The notes under the pieces were generated by a model. It worked only from the letters and a program-made list of their open reading frames with translations. It was not told the origin of the DNA and did not search any database. 64,000 nt of DNA, taken from the NCBI GenBank assembly GCA_964036295.1, contig OZ038467.1, positions 3,601,501 to 3,665,500 of the forward strand, written 5' to 3'. The stretch is from Plumapathes pennacea (taxonomy: Eukaryota > Cnidaria > Anthozoa > Antipatharia > Myriopathidae). Shown piece by piece: positions 22,214 to 33,830 of this stretch (positions within the stretch are counted from its first letter, which is position 1; each line of letters begins with the position of its first letter). The translations under genes were made by a program, and so were the position numbers.

Positions 22214-25200
22214 TTACTTGTTCACAGACACATAGATGATGACGCCGATAATAGCCGCAACAATCACCAGTATAACCAGAATGATACACAACTTCTTTCT
22301 CGATGCTTTCTGCAATGCAAAATTTTCTACTTTAGTAATCATAAGTAGTGGCGTGCTTCTGCCAACAAGCTTTCTCTTATGACCTGAAAAACATGCACAT
22401 GTACAGGAGAGTCAAGGCAAGTCAGTAAAGACAACAACAACAACAACAACATCAACAATAACAACGACACAAATAACAAGTGGTACTAGGTTGGAAGGGA
22501 TTTAGAAACGACACGAGAACAAAGTCTTGCAGTAACTTCTACCTCACAAAGGATGGGATCAATGCCAGAACAAGCTTACCTGGTAGTCACGTGCTTTGCT
22601 CAGTTGCACGTTGCCATCCTCCACGTGCACGGCTGCACTCTCCACGTGATGCTCTATACTGTCTGTAACCATAGCAACAGACACACGTGAATAAGCCACT
22701 GTCACAGTCATGTGCAGTTAGCAAAGAGTAGTACTTCTTTTAACTCGAGTATAAACGAGTGTCGGGTAAATCTTGGTTTTGCTTCTACGTAATTGCACTA
22801 TGACCAAAGGAGCAGTTCTTCATTCTGCCCGCCACGTTATATGATCATGTGGCCCGCTAAAAGATCTCAGCATCGCGAGCTGCACAAGTGATATTGTGAA
22901 AGTAGCTCACTAATGGAAGAATAGAAACCCAATACGCAACGTCACACCGGTATCGTGAAGGGCATGGGTTCGATTCCCGTTGAAGATTGGATTTTTTTTT
23001 TTTTTTTTTTTTGCGGGCTCATTGCAACCTGCGATGATCAAATTCACATTTCACGCAACGTACTGACGTAGGTTGATGTAGATATGCTAAAAGCCATAAA
23101 TAATGCGTTGTCTGACATTTCAAGCGTCAGCACTTCGTGAGATACTAATAGAAATCTCACGTTCATGAAGGCAATGAAACGTTCAGCCAATGCATTCTTT
23201 ACGGAGGCGTTCAGCAAATTAAAACCACATGAACCTTCCGTTATTTATTCTACGTTTTACCGCCACGCAAACGCATACCAAAACTAGTTATCAGAGGAAC
23301 TAGCCTTCCTCCACAAAAGAAATCAGTATTAAAGCCAGAGGTATGCCTCACCTATTACATCCCCTTGCTCATGAACCATAGTTGCCAGATCACGGAAAAT
23401 CTCATTGACCCCTACGATGTCAGACTATCCAGAAAGAGAACAAAGTAAGTATTATCGAAAGGAAACAAGTTCTAATAAGCTCTTTAACGGTGATCAACTT
23501 AAATCGAGAGATGTTACTCAGCATGAAGAACTTGTCACTTGCTCAGACGAAAGCTGATACTATCGGTTCCCACGGCAACATCACTTATATTAAGGTTTCT
23601 GTACCTGTTGCTCTTCTGTTTTAATGAACCTTTCATCAAAGCAGATCTCACCTCAAGTTGCCGGATAGCTCTTTCTCTTTCTTCGATCACTTCCACGGAG
23701 ATCTCTTCTTCAGACTGGATTTGTACAGACCCAGTAGCACCAGGGGTCCTAATCAAGTGCACAAAATGGAAACTTTACTTTATGGAACAATTTTTTTGAC
23801 ATCTAAAAGGTGCGGCTCAAATGCTCAGCTGTATCCTGCGATCAGACCCTCCTTTCTCTTTCCGGTGGCAAAAAACCCCGAAAAAAAATATATATTTGGC
23901 CGTGAGAGCCTGGGGAGGGTCTCACGGCCAAACATATTTTTTCCTGTTTTTCGCCACCGGAAAGAGAAAGGGGGGCCTGATCGCAGATTAGCTCAGCTAC
24001 TGATCCACTGAGTTGAATACGTCATTAATCTCCGTGAATCGTGGTGTTATTGCAGTTGATTCGTACAAAATATTTGATCAGGAGCCTGTTACCTCCCTGT
24101 CCTGTCTTGAGTTATTTTTTAGAAACGCCTTTGATTGGCGGTGGGACCTTAGCACAAAGGTCATAGGGTTAGTTTTATTGTTTGGGCAAAGGAGAACTAA
24201 AACAAACCATCAATTACGTTGTGGGGACTTGAAAACAATGTTATGTTCTCGCACACATTATTGAAAGTAGACGCTCCTGGGTAACTGACTCCTAATTTGA
24301 TTTATTGTTTGAATAAAATTTTTCTTACAACTGTAACATAAACTCACCTATCAAACGCCATAAGAGAAGAGTCTTCGGGGTAACCACCCATCGGCTGTCG
24401 CATAAAAAGAGCATTTTTGTCATGCAGTAATAATAAAAAAATATCCTTTTGCAAGACAACAATATCACTTACAAGATGGCAGCTCACCCATTGGTTGAAT
24501 GATTTCTAGTTATTTACCAACTGACAGATCTCTTTCCATTGCTTTATAAAACATACATATAATACTTTTACAAGTTGGAAAACGTCCAATTTTTGACATG
24601 AAAAATACAAAGCCCATGCAAAACGACCTTTGCTCATCATCTAAAAGACTTTCATGTCAAACGCTTAATGCCAAAGTTTTAAGAAAAAACAGCGCACTTT
24701 CTGTGCGGAGTTATCAAGCTTTCGTTTTTGCTTTTTATTAGTTTCAGAAACAAGATGGTGTATTTTCGATTTGCGTTGGCACAAGGTCACGTATGAAGTC
24801 ATAGTTGTCCTAAAGCGATCCCTTGACTGCACTCCGCGTCTTCCTACTTCGTCCGATCCAGTCCACTCGCGACCAAAAATAAATTTTCGGAAAGAGTCGT
24901 TGGGAAATTCTCGGAAGTCACATTTTGTGATATTTATACTGAGCGGTCTCAAATTAGCACGGATAATCCGGTGAAATTTCGAGGATCGGAAGGACAAGGG
25001 AGTACTTTCGAATGAGCAAAAGTCGTTATGGGTTTTGCATAATGTCTGTGCAGTGTTGATTTCAAACAGTCGTAGATATTAGACTTACTTCTTTACTCAT
25101 TCTGGACATCATGCGTTAAAGATCGCACAAGTTGAACGGTGACGCAACTGACACTAATCGTTAGTGCGAACAAAGTTTGTTCTTTATTTTGGACAAAGAA

Positions 25201-27374
25201 ACTTGACGAGTTTACATTCATAAACTCGTCTACACTTACACTGGGGGACGCGTATTGGCCTTTGGAATGAGCTCTTGCGCGTGTCACAGACTCTTTTTCT
25301 TTTTCTGCAGCCCTCTGGAAAATAATAAAGGGTGACCAGTCAATTCTATTTGTATTTAAAATATTTTTTTCATGTTGAAACATAGAAGCACACGAGAATT
25401 TGAAAGAATAAAAGAAGGAACGGCTTGTCTAATTCACGGAACCGACGGAACATTAAGGTTCCGTCAATGAGATGTATGGTGTCGCGGAGTGCTCCTCCGC
25501 ACTTCTTGAGTGTAGTACGTTGACAAGTGCTATGTTTCTTTTATTTTATTTTTTTCATTTCGTAAGATAAGAGCAAGGCAAAACGTTGACACATTGTTGC
25601 TTCGATGTTGCCAGGGTGGCAAAACGTGCGGCAACATTGTTGCACTCAGCGTGGACACAACAAATGTTTCCGAGGTTTTTCAGAAACATTTCTTGTGTCC
25701 AAGACACAAATTTTGTATCCGCAAGAACTGTTTCGCGCGTGGGGGCAACATTTGGGAAACATGAGCGCGATAGCAAATGTGTCCACGTTTGCCAGGCCTT
25801 AAGAAAAACGATAACTTAGGAAAAACAATAAGAAAACGAATAAACTTTGATGCAGGCTGATGCATGCGTAGTACGTCGTGTTATGTTACACTCGCAGCCT
25901 TGCATATCAATCTAGTTAATTACAACAGTATTAAGTTGGCACACCTTTTGAATTACTTGGAAGTTATTAAGTGCAGACGAGAAGTTATCTGCCAGCTTGT
26001 CAACTTGGACTTTGCGTTGCCGCTAAACAGAGAAGACAAAGTTAGTGGTGATCAAAATGGTTCTTGCTCAGTTCTGTTCCCCCGACACCGCGGAAATACG
26101 TTCTTGACGTCACTTCCGTAGGTCAGCCTGAACTAAACATGCAAGTAGAGGATGGGGAAGAAAGGGGGGAGGGGGGGAGGGGGACAAAGGGGCAGTTGAG
26201 GGAAACCGTAACATTGTTTCATTTTATAATCTTACAGTAATCATACCCAGAAATAGCAACCTAACATTATTGCAATAAAATACAGGCTGCAACTTTAGCA
26301 TTGCAAAATGTCTGTCACAAAAAATAATCACCCTTTCTTCCCATGTATCTCCTTCAAGAAACTTGAGTTGTTTAATGTAGGACATGGTCTCCTTGGCAAT
26401 CTTTTGTGAAGCATGCTCTGTTTGCTGCCTGAAAGATGGCAGAAGAAAGAAAATATGTGTATATTTAATACCTTTTCTCATGCAGAAAATTGAAAAATGT
26501 GTCTAGGATGCACTTTTACTAACAGTTTAAGAGCTGCTGTTTTAGCCTTGAAGGCCATTAGTAGCCTATGATGATACCCATGGCATACAAAATTATACAT
26601 ACAAAATAATGTATGTACTATTTTGGCTATCAACTTTCCCAGCCAATGACAAGCGATGACAGAGCTTTGGTTGATCCAGGTTTTGCATACAGCTGCAAAA
26701 ACAGTTTGCTTTTAAAACAAACTCCCCAGTCAGTTTCTTCCACTCCAGGCAGCTTTCAGATGTTACCATCCTTGCAACATCTCTGACCATATTACACAAT
26801 GTTTGGGACATTGTTCAAATATAGTTATGTAACACCATGGTTGCAGAAAATGTTTGACTGTGTTATTCTACGACAAGGGCCAAAGATGTTTGACCATTAT
26901 ATACCATGTGACTTGATTAAAAACTCACAATTGGCTGTGTACTTGAGATACACCCTCTGAAGTCCCCAGTTTTTCCACTAATCTCTGCATTGTAGCCACT
27001 GTGTGCAAAAACATATTTATGTCAATCATTTATCAGGGGAAAACTTGCATATCTATGCATGTACATGAAACAAAATTGATCTTATAAAGCTAACTGTGAA
27101 TGTATGCTCAAATTAATCACACATAAAGCAAGCAAAACCTAAGAAAAATTGAAAATAGGAGACCATGTAACAAGTTTATTTTTCTGTCATTTGTTCCAAT
27201 ACTTGGCTGCAACTAATTTTGACTTGGTCTTTCAGTTTCTGGTTTATTGGACAAAAACAGATGCACTGATTGGTCATGGCACTCATTAGTTTGCAATATA
27301 CCATTTTTGGAGAGTTGCTGAATATTGTTGCTGACAACACCACAGAGCCGGACATACTCTGATTCACCCTGCAT
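22214..27374 (-). CDS. STX7/STX12-like: Syntaxin-7/12-like endosomal Qa-SNARE
   Basis: Membrane fusion protein of the endosome/lysosome pathway. Coding exons: 27374-27302, 26998-26929, 26428-26332, 26022-25945, 25314-25240, 24394-24348, 23748-23652, 23424-23352, 22662-22580, 22309-22214; 262 aa in phase, the usual length for syntaxin 7. The N-terminal Habc bundle spans roughly 5-125 (SNNIQQLSKN, AKETMSYIKQL, QRKVQVDKLADNFSSALNNF, RAAEKEKESVTRARAHS). The SNARE motif spans about 160-225, with the zero-layer glutamine in DLATMVHEQGDVID (about residue 199). It is followed by a basic SRKK and a single membrane anchor of hydrophobic Ile/Val/Leu to the C-terminus. The ATG is in the second exon; a non-coding exon is proposed near 30000. 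Syntaxin 7 and 12 cannot be separated by eye. Confidence 0.94.
22431..22450. repeat. (CAA)n microsatellite in syntaxin intron
   Basis: Six CAA units with nearby imperfect ones. Confidence 0.85.
22895..23012 (+). mobile_element. tRNA-derived SINE fragment
   Basis: TAGCTCACTAATGG (about 22904) resembles a tRNA A box. GGGTTCGATTCCC (about 22967) is a clear B box, the T-arm of a tRNA-like head, followed by a 22-base T run at 22990-23012. This fits a short SINE or tRNA pseudogene in a syntaxin intron. No cloverleaf is complete, so it is not called a tRNA gene. Confidence 0.5.
23836..23986. mobile_element. Foldback MITE, family B copy 1
   Basis: A 151-bp near-perfect hairpin with arms of about 70 bp. 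The left end CTGCGATCAG pairs with CTGATCGCAG, and TTTCTCTTTCCGGTGGC pairs with GCCACCGGAAAGAGAAA. It lies in the syntaxin intron just upstream of exon 7. The terminal sequence is shared with 44071-44153. Confidence 0.85.
24580..24800. repeat. Dispersed repeat, family E copy 1
   Basis: Diverged match to about 51475-51665. Shared blocks are AAAGACTTT-ATGT-AAACGCTTAAT, CGCAC/CGC TTT and AAACAAGATGG-GTA-TTTTCGATTTG. Extent and ends are uncertain. Confidence 0.55.
25573..25799 (-). mobile_element. MITE, family C copy 1
   Basis: Shares with 62668-62929, in the opposite orientation, the series GCCAGGGTGGCAAAACGTGC, GGCAACATTGTTGCA, TGTGGACACAACAAATGTTT, TTTCAGAAACATTT and a terminal TTTGCCAGGCC. 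Non-coding, within a syntaxin intron. Confidence 0.78.
26084..26120. repeat. Short shared box GACACCGCGGAAATACGTTC, copy 2
   Basis: GACACCGCGGAAATACGTTC is identical at 21370 and 26084. Both continue into a related CACTTCCGT; this copy includes TTGACGTCACTTCCG, a CRE-like plus ETS-like combination. Confidence 0.65.
26158..26193. repeat. G-rich tract, G-quadruplex candidate
   Basis: Four or more runs of at least four G separated by single A or short spacers (GGGGGGAGGGGGGGAGGGGG), followed by ACAAAGGGG. Confidence 0.7.
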
Positions 27375-28300
27375 AGATCCTGCAGGGAAGAGAAGATTAA
27401 TTCCATATTAAATAATGATATAAGATGGTATATCATGACAGCTAGAATCTACAATGTTTATATGAAAGAAATGTTTATTTGTTTTTGTCCTAATTACCCA
27501 TCATGCATCAAAATCTGTTGCGGTCTATTGGTCCACAGTCAAATTTTTTGTTAGCAAAACATCTTGTAAGTGACCACCTCTCACAAGGTGACTGCAACCA
27601 CCTTTGAGGCTCACTGTTCGAGTTTTTCTATTGTTTTTTACCTCTGGTAAGCAACCACTCTTATTAATGCTCTCAAAGAGTAATTTTCTGAGCAAGGACT
27701 AACTATGACCAGACTAAACACCAACATAAAATGATAATATGTAATCTAACGTGCTACAGGACACAAGGTTGATTTCTTAAAACTCAAGACGACACTTACT
27801 CACTAAAACTATATAATTTGACACTGGTTGTGGCTCAAATTGGATCCTTTCACTTAGGCCTCCCATGGTGAGAAATTCCCGTAAGCGACCACCCATCATG
27901 AGTGACCACTTAAGGCCGCATGAAGGGTGGTCCCTTACAGGAGGTTCCACCTGTATCTACAGTACTGTTGTCCATAGGACTCAGACATGCATGTGGAACT
28001 CAGCTAGACCGCTTACCTTCAGGCTGCCTTCGGCTGTATTCACTAAATGTTGACATCCTAATGTTTAGTCATGTACCAATTAAAAAAACCCTGGAAAAAT
28101 AACACAGCAATAGCTAGACTGAGACCATATTGAATTGCTTGGTATCAGATTGCATTGCTGTAAATAGAGTAAAGTTAATGTTATATCTCAAAACTTATTC
28201 AGGTGGGGTAATTGGCTTGGATAAATTAATCATTATTGCTATACATGTAAACTGTGTGGTAAACATTATTTGCCAGCTGTGACAAAAACCTAACCTGATT

Positions 28301-28379
28301 CCAGAGGTCCTTTATATTACTCATTCAAGAGTTTTCCAACAAGAACGGTGGTTCCGAAACAAGTGGAAAGGACCTCTGG
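28301..28379. mobile_element. Small foldback element
   Basis: CCAGAGGTCCTTT at the left mirrored by AAAGGACCTCTGG at the right, 79 bp overall. It is immediately followed by another foldback. Confidence 0.6.
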
Positions 28380-28385
28380 GTGCGT

Positions 28386-28505
28386 GAGGTAGCAACCTCC
28401 CTTCCATGAGTTCAGCTGAACTTCATCATTGATTGGTTAATGTTTGACAAACACAGTGGCAATCGTGAGTGAGAAGAACTTACACAGAAGTGAGGTTGCT
28501 ACCTC
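28386..28505. mobile_element. Small foldback element, adjacent
   Basis: GAGGTAGCAACCTC mirrored exactly by GAGGTTGCTACCTC 92 bases later. It sits six bases after the previous hairpin. Confidence 0.6.
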
Positions 28506-28661
28506 TGTTGATAATGCTATTGATCATGGAATTTCACAAGTCCTTTTTTATGAGTACAGAACTGACTAATGATCATACTTAAATAATGACATAAGCCTTT
28601 TGCCTCGGCCACATATGTATAATGTATTAGAAATATCGAAATACAGTTATTCATTAATATG

Positions 28662-29756
28662 ACCACAGGCAGCCCAAGCTGATTGACTGTGTGACGTCAT
28701 GGTTGGGTTTTATAAGAAAATGTATGGGAGATTTTAGTCAATCGATAACTCAAAAAGTTATGCGAGAATAGAGCTTAGACTTGCTAACCTTGTTGTGGTG
28801 GTGGTTTTCTTGCTGCTGTAGCGATTTCAGCGTGTTTCACTGACTTTTTCCTCTCTAACAGAAAGAATTTCAAGGCTGGCAACTCGGTCAATCTGGCATC
28901 CAGAATGGCTCCAGAAAAGTCTCTCAAATGTGGCCTTTCAACCTCTGTATGGCCATAAAACCCAGACATATATCGAGTTAAATCCTTTTCCCATAAGACT
29001 GTCACAAAAACATTTCAAAAACACCAGTTGAGTCCGAAGAAATTGACGAAATCGGCCGTCAAAATGGTTGCTGACAAGCCGTGTGACCCACTCTTGGCCC
29101 ACGGAAATGGCGTATGAATTTCATGCTGAGCTCTGATTTGCTGCCTCTTTCGCATGCTAATCAATTTACCGCGACACTGGGGAGGGGCAAGGCTACATTT
29201 GTAGCCGGATTTTCAAACGAACTATGAATATTAGGCTTTGAAAACATCTCAGAAACATCTCTGAAACATTTTAAAAATGTCAACAAAAACATTTCTCGGC
29301 TGGGTGAAAAGCCGGCATCGCTCCTAATGGCCGGCGCGAGACAATAGTTGTGACAATAATCCTCCCCCTGGAGCTCGGGGTTCGTTTCAAAATCCGACTA
29401 CAAATGTAGCCTTGCCCCTCCCCTGTGTCGTGGTAAATTCATGAAATTCAAACGCCATTTCCGTGGACCAAGAGTGGGTCACATGGCTTGTCAGCAACCA
29501 TTTTGATGGCCGATTTTGGCAATTTCGTCGGACTCAACTGGCGTTTTCGAAATGTTTTTGCAACAGTCTTATGGGAAAAGGATTCAACTCGATATATGTC
29601 TGGGTTTTGTGGCCATACGGAGGTTGAAAGGCCATCGTCCTAAGCTCTATTCTTGCATAATTTTTTAAGTTATCAATCGACTAAAATCTCCCATACATTT
29701 TCTTATAAAACCCAACCGTGACGTCACACAGTCAATCAGCTTGGGCCGCCTGTGGT
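28662..29756. mobile_element. Large inverted-repeat (foldback) element with asymmetric arm
   Basis: The left arm (28662 to about 29222) and right arm (about 29380-29756) are inverted copies, starting ACCACAGGC and ending GCCTGTGGT. Shared blocks include CCCAAGCTGATTGACTGTGT, the ATCGATAACT region, TATATCGAGTT and CTACATTTGTAGCCGGATTTT. The left arm has about 150 bp (28786-28935) missing from the right arm. That segment extends a minus-strand open frame through LTELPALKFFLLERKKS to KPPPQQG. No known transposase is seen. It lies in the first syntaxin intron. Confidence 0.8.
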
Positions 29757-29999
29757 GATATGACAAGGAGTTACCAATATTACAATGGTCATACGGTAAA
29801 AATTTCACTTTTAAACCCCATTCCATTTGAAGGAACAAAATGATGTTGCAACGCTATGTGTACGTTTATACATAATTGATAAAGATTCAACTGTAGAAAT
29901 ACAATATGCCAGTCTGACACGTTTGATGATGCGGTGTAGAATGAAACTTTACGGCTATGGAAATCACTGAAGTCCCAAGAAACAGGAATCAACACTTAC

Positions 30000-30060
30000 C
30001 TGTCAGAACACTCCCAGTTAAAGAACAGCTTTATCTAACGTGAATCCGCTGTAGTACGGC
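30000..30060 (-). other. Proposed non-coding first exon of the syntaxin gene
   Basis: A strong donor (GACAG|GTAAGTG) on the minus strand at 30000/29999 follows sequence without any ATG. It would join in the 5' UTR to the acceptor at 27380 before the ATG-bearing exon (27379-27302). The 5' end is not determined. Confidence 0.5.
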
Positions 30061-30537
30061 TAACTTCAGACCCTGACGTCGAGTTTATTTTCAGTTCTCT
30101 TTTCCTTTTTCGTCATATATTTTGGCCAGCGGTCTCTCAGATGTTCAATGACGTCACATGCACCACCGCCCCAATCAAGTCTGGGAACGAGACAACAACG
30201 TCACGCATTTGAAACAATGGTACTGTAATCCAGTAATCATAGCAACGGTTGATATGTAATCGTTTCCTTGGTAACTTTCAAATATATTGTGGCGTGCAGA
30301 GCTCAGCTGTATCAGTTTGTGCACGCACTGGATTGACGCTGATCTGGGGACCGGCGCGTTTGGGTTTATTTTTGTTCTTCTAGCAGCTATCTAACGTAAC
30401 AGGTAAGATTCCGTGTCTTGAGCTTTACCATGCAATTTCTCCGGAAACGCGTAACTCAGATTCGGGCTGGGTGTGTGAGGCAAGGAGTTTCCTTTTTCGC
30501 TTTGAATTAAACACACGCCTCTTCCTTGATCTTCAGC
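30061..30537. promoter_or_regulatory. Divergent promoter region, syntaxin / stathmin-like gene
   Basis: Under 500 bp separates the proposed syntaxin first exon from the plus-strand ATG at 30538. A possible donor (AACAG|GTAAGA, about 30402) suggests a spliced 5' UTR for the plus-strand gene, with an acceptor-like TTCAG just before 30537. Regulatory role inferred from position. Confidence 0.45.
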
Positions 30538-31924
30538 ATGGGTTGTTCAGCTTCAAGGACGTCTCAAGTAGTCGTGCCTATGCCAACGAAGGAAAATGTA
30601 GAAAATCCTAAAACTAAAGAAGAAAATGTCATTAACGCCCGGCGGAAGTCAAGTGGAAACAGCACGAAGCGAAAAGTGATTCAAGTGAAAGAGTCGGACG
30701 ACAGCTTGCAGGGAAGCCAAACGAGCTTAAGATCACAATCGAGCAAGTCCAACTTGGATCGGGAAAATTCGGCAAAATCAACGAGAACAGCGGATAGCGG
30801 TATGGGTGAACTGGAAGAAGAAGAATTCATGATCACAGAAGACACGAAGCCAGACAATTTTAATGAAGATAGACCGCCGACTCCAGGTCAGGTTTTGTTG
30901 GGTTTTAAATTTGGGCAATGATTTTTATTGATTCCCATTTGATGTATGTTTGTTTTCGTTGTTGTTTTTGCCATTAAATCAATACTGCAGATATAGTGCT
31001 TGTTTGCTTTGGAGCACCAAAATTTTTATATTGCGTAATGAAAAACCCAGAAATATAAGTGATTTGAATATAGACCCAAACTTCTAGTGTTAAAGGTACT
31101 ACAGAATAGCCTGTGACTCAGTTTCTACCCTGCTAATTAACAGTATAATTTTTCATTGGTGAGACATCTGCCATAAAAATTAAAGCAAGTTCTACATTGT
31201 TCTCCAGCCTAAACAACTCTCAATGCTTATCCAGAACATTTCTGCTTCCAATACAGAATTGAGCATTGACGGACAAAAAATTCCACGACGAAAAAGTCCA
31301 AAAGAAAAGCGAGTGTCATTTTCTGAGAAGCAAGATGAAGTTCGCAGCAGGATCAATTCACTTTCCCCTCTTGGAGGGGTGACAGAAAGACCACAGAGCC
31401 GGGGTGGGATGGCATTTGATGTGATGCTGTGCCCTGAGACAGGGAACGTTAAAAGAAGACCTGCCCAGTTGAAAAAACTGGAAAAGAGGCGACGCAAACA
31501 CAAACGACGAACAAAGGAGGAGATTCAAGAAAAACTCACAAGGGCGGATGAAAGAAGAAAGGTAAAATTTGACTGTTGCTTTTTTTATTCCTTTCCCCAT
31601 ACAATACCAAATAAGAAATAAACTTAATCAGTCCAACATACAGACAGTTCTTTTCTGGTCTGTTGCAAAAAAGAAAAGAAAAAACTCCAACATGCCATGA
31701 CTCAATTTCCAATTACTGGTGATCTAACATAAACTATATATTTTATTTCTAAGAAGTTCAGAGAAGGAAGTTTTCTAAGAACACTATTTCCTTATTATTT
31801 CCAGGAACATGAACAACAGCTAAAGGAGAAAGCCCAAGCAATGATAGCAAAGGACAAACAATATAAGAATGCTCTTGATGAATTTGCAATACGACAAGAA
31901 GGCAAGGAAGAGCAGGCAGCTTGA
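30538..31924 (+). CDS. STMND1: Stathmin-domain protein, STMND1-like
   Basis: Likely tubulin-binding regulator of microtubule dynamics. Exons: 30538-30891, 31208-31561, 31805-31924; 275 aa in phase. It opens MGCSAS, which fits N-myristoylation of Gly2 plus palmitoylation of Cys3, as in STMND1 (also MGC) and functionally like neuronal stathmins. Residues 20-115 are Ser/Lys-rich and low complexity. The stathmin block begins at about 186 (GMAFDVML) and continues with RRPAQLKKLEKRRRK, RTKEEIQEKLTRADERRKEH and a charged coiled coil to the stop. EEIQEKL-ADERRK-H is the core stathmin helix pattern. Only one tubulin-binding helix is obvious, so binding may be weaker than in classical stathmin. The donor for exon 1 is CAG|GTTTTG; the neighbouring GTCAGG would break phase. 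Confidence 0.85.
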
Positions 31925-33830
31925 ACTAAACAGTATTTGTTTTTCATAGATCTATAGGATAAATTATTTTTTTGAAAAAAAAAAAAATCTGTAAATATTA
32001 TTATCATATTATGCCACTTGGCATGTACAGCTGGTATTACATATAAGGGCTGGTTCCTGCCAAATTTACTTTTTAACAAAGAATATTACACAGCTTTTTT
32101 TTATCAAATTTCGGTGAGGAAGAGGGATCCTTTTTGCGTAAAGTTTTATTTTTAAAATACTAAACTGTGTGAAAAGCAAAATCTGTTGCTGAACAAAAAT
32201 AATATATTCCACTACACAGTAGCTACTACTACGAAGTTATTTTTAGTGTGCATTCATCCATTGTGGTGTTGACATTTTGCATTATGACATCATACAAGAA
32301 TTCTTATGTGTGAAAAGGTTCAAGACAACTATGATGTGAAGAGTTACAAATAAAAGAGTATTGTATAAGCCTTGCACATATCTATATTTCTTGTAAGAAA
32401 GGAAAGAAAATCTGGGTAATACAGAACAAGGTTTTCAAAATAATAAATTTTGGGGTCTTACAGAAAATGGCTTACCATAACCTCACTTCAGTACTGGAGG
32501 AAGATTAGGAAACTATTCTGTAACACCATGACCGCAAGAAGTAAGAATAAAAGCCTTTTATTTTCTACCTCAAATGACCCAACTTATAATCACAAAGATG
32601 TTCATTGAAAACACTGTTTTTGAAAACCAGGCACAACTACAAAATATTTTAGCAGCAGGATTACTTACAACATAACCCTAATACCTGGCCCGTATTTGAG
32701 AGGTTTTTGGATGACTATTCAAAGTTATTATGTGATTGCATTTTGTAATATTGCCATACTTTTGGGTTGGCAAAAACAAGTTTAGGAGAATTCTTGGCCA
32801 ATCAGGAACAAAAGCAAAACATGATTATGATATTTTTACACAAAAAAAGTGGCAATGACATTTCCTCACCCTGGTGATTGGCTCAAATAAAACCAAACAC
32901 AAGTTTGTTTGGCTTCTGATTGATCAAACAGCATCTGTGATCAGTGGTGTAATGTTAGTACATTGGTTTTTTAGTCATCAAAAATGGTGCTATTTTGTAC
33001 AACTGGAATGAACCTAAACAGGTGTTTGTAAGGCCACTTATATTTAAGACTGTTTCAAACTCAGACACTGCTTCCAGCATATTGTTTCTACTTCAATTCT
33101 ACGTCATACTATTGTTAATCCCAGCTAATCCTGTGCACAAAATAAACATGCCCTCAAGCAGTTCTTGCTGAAAACCAAAGGAAATGAAATGATCTCTAAT
33201 AATATTACACTGTCATTTTGTGCCTTTTAAAATACTTCATTAATCCCCTGAAAATAATCACAACTGATGTCCCATAGTTATTCTTACAAAAACCTGGAAA
33301 CATGGAATAAATTATAAAATTACATTATTGGACACATTTGAGGATAACATCACCTGTGACTGGCTTTACCAAGTACATGACTTTTTTTTTACTGACCACA
33401 AGTACAGTACCAACAACAAAATTTTGCATGAAGCATATACTGACCATACTATTACATTTTACTTGTTTTTGTCTTTTTTTGTTTGTTTTTTATCAGTCAA
33501 CAAACACAATGTCTTACTGCTACGCCAATCCAGACTTAAACTACTGGAATTTCTTATTGGGGATAACACAGTATTCCACTAGATACTAAATAGGTACATG
33601 TAAGCTGAAATAAAGCTATTGTTTTGAAGTTGAATTGGTGTGGATATGCTAAACATGGCAATGAACCTTTGGCCTTGGGAGCTGAATATATTATATGCAG
33701 TATTTGGCATATGCAAATCAATGTATGCTTCATGTTTCACTTTATGTGACTGCAGACCAACACTAGTTCTTACAAGCACTCTATCATTCCATTCAATTGT
33801 TGAATCTAGCTGCCTTGATATTTCCATCAA
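31925..33830. other. Convergent intergenic region, stathmin-like / TM9SF4
   Basis: AT-rich, non-coding, holding the 3' UTRs of both genes. No RNA gene or clear mobile element is recognised. Confidence 0.55.
32349..32354 (+). terminator. Candidate polyadenylation signal of the stathmin-like gene
   Basis: AATAAA 425 bp after the stop codon. Confidence 0.45.

Noticed and set aside
22904..22990. Functional tRNA gene
   Set aside because: Only A- and B-box-like motifs are present; acceptor and anticodon stems do not form, and the poly-T tail fits a SINE remnant better.
28784..29005. 73-residue minus-strand frame in the large inverted repeat as an extra syntaxin exon
   Set aside because: It lies within repeated DNA and does not join in phase with the syntaxin exon, whose own ATG at 27374 gives the normal syntaxin length.
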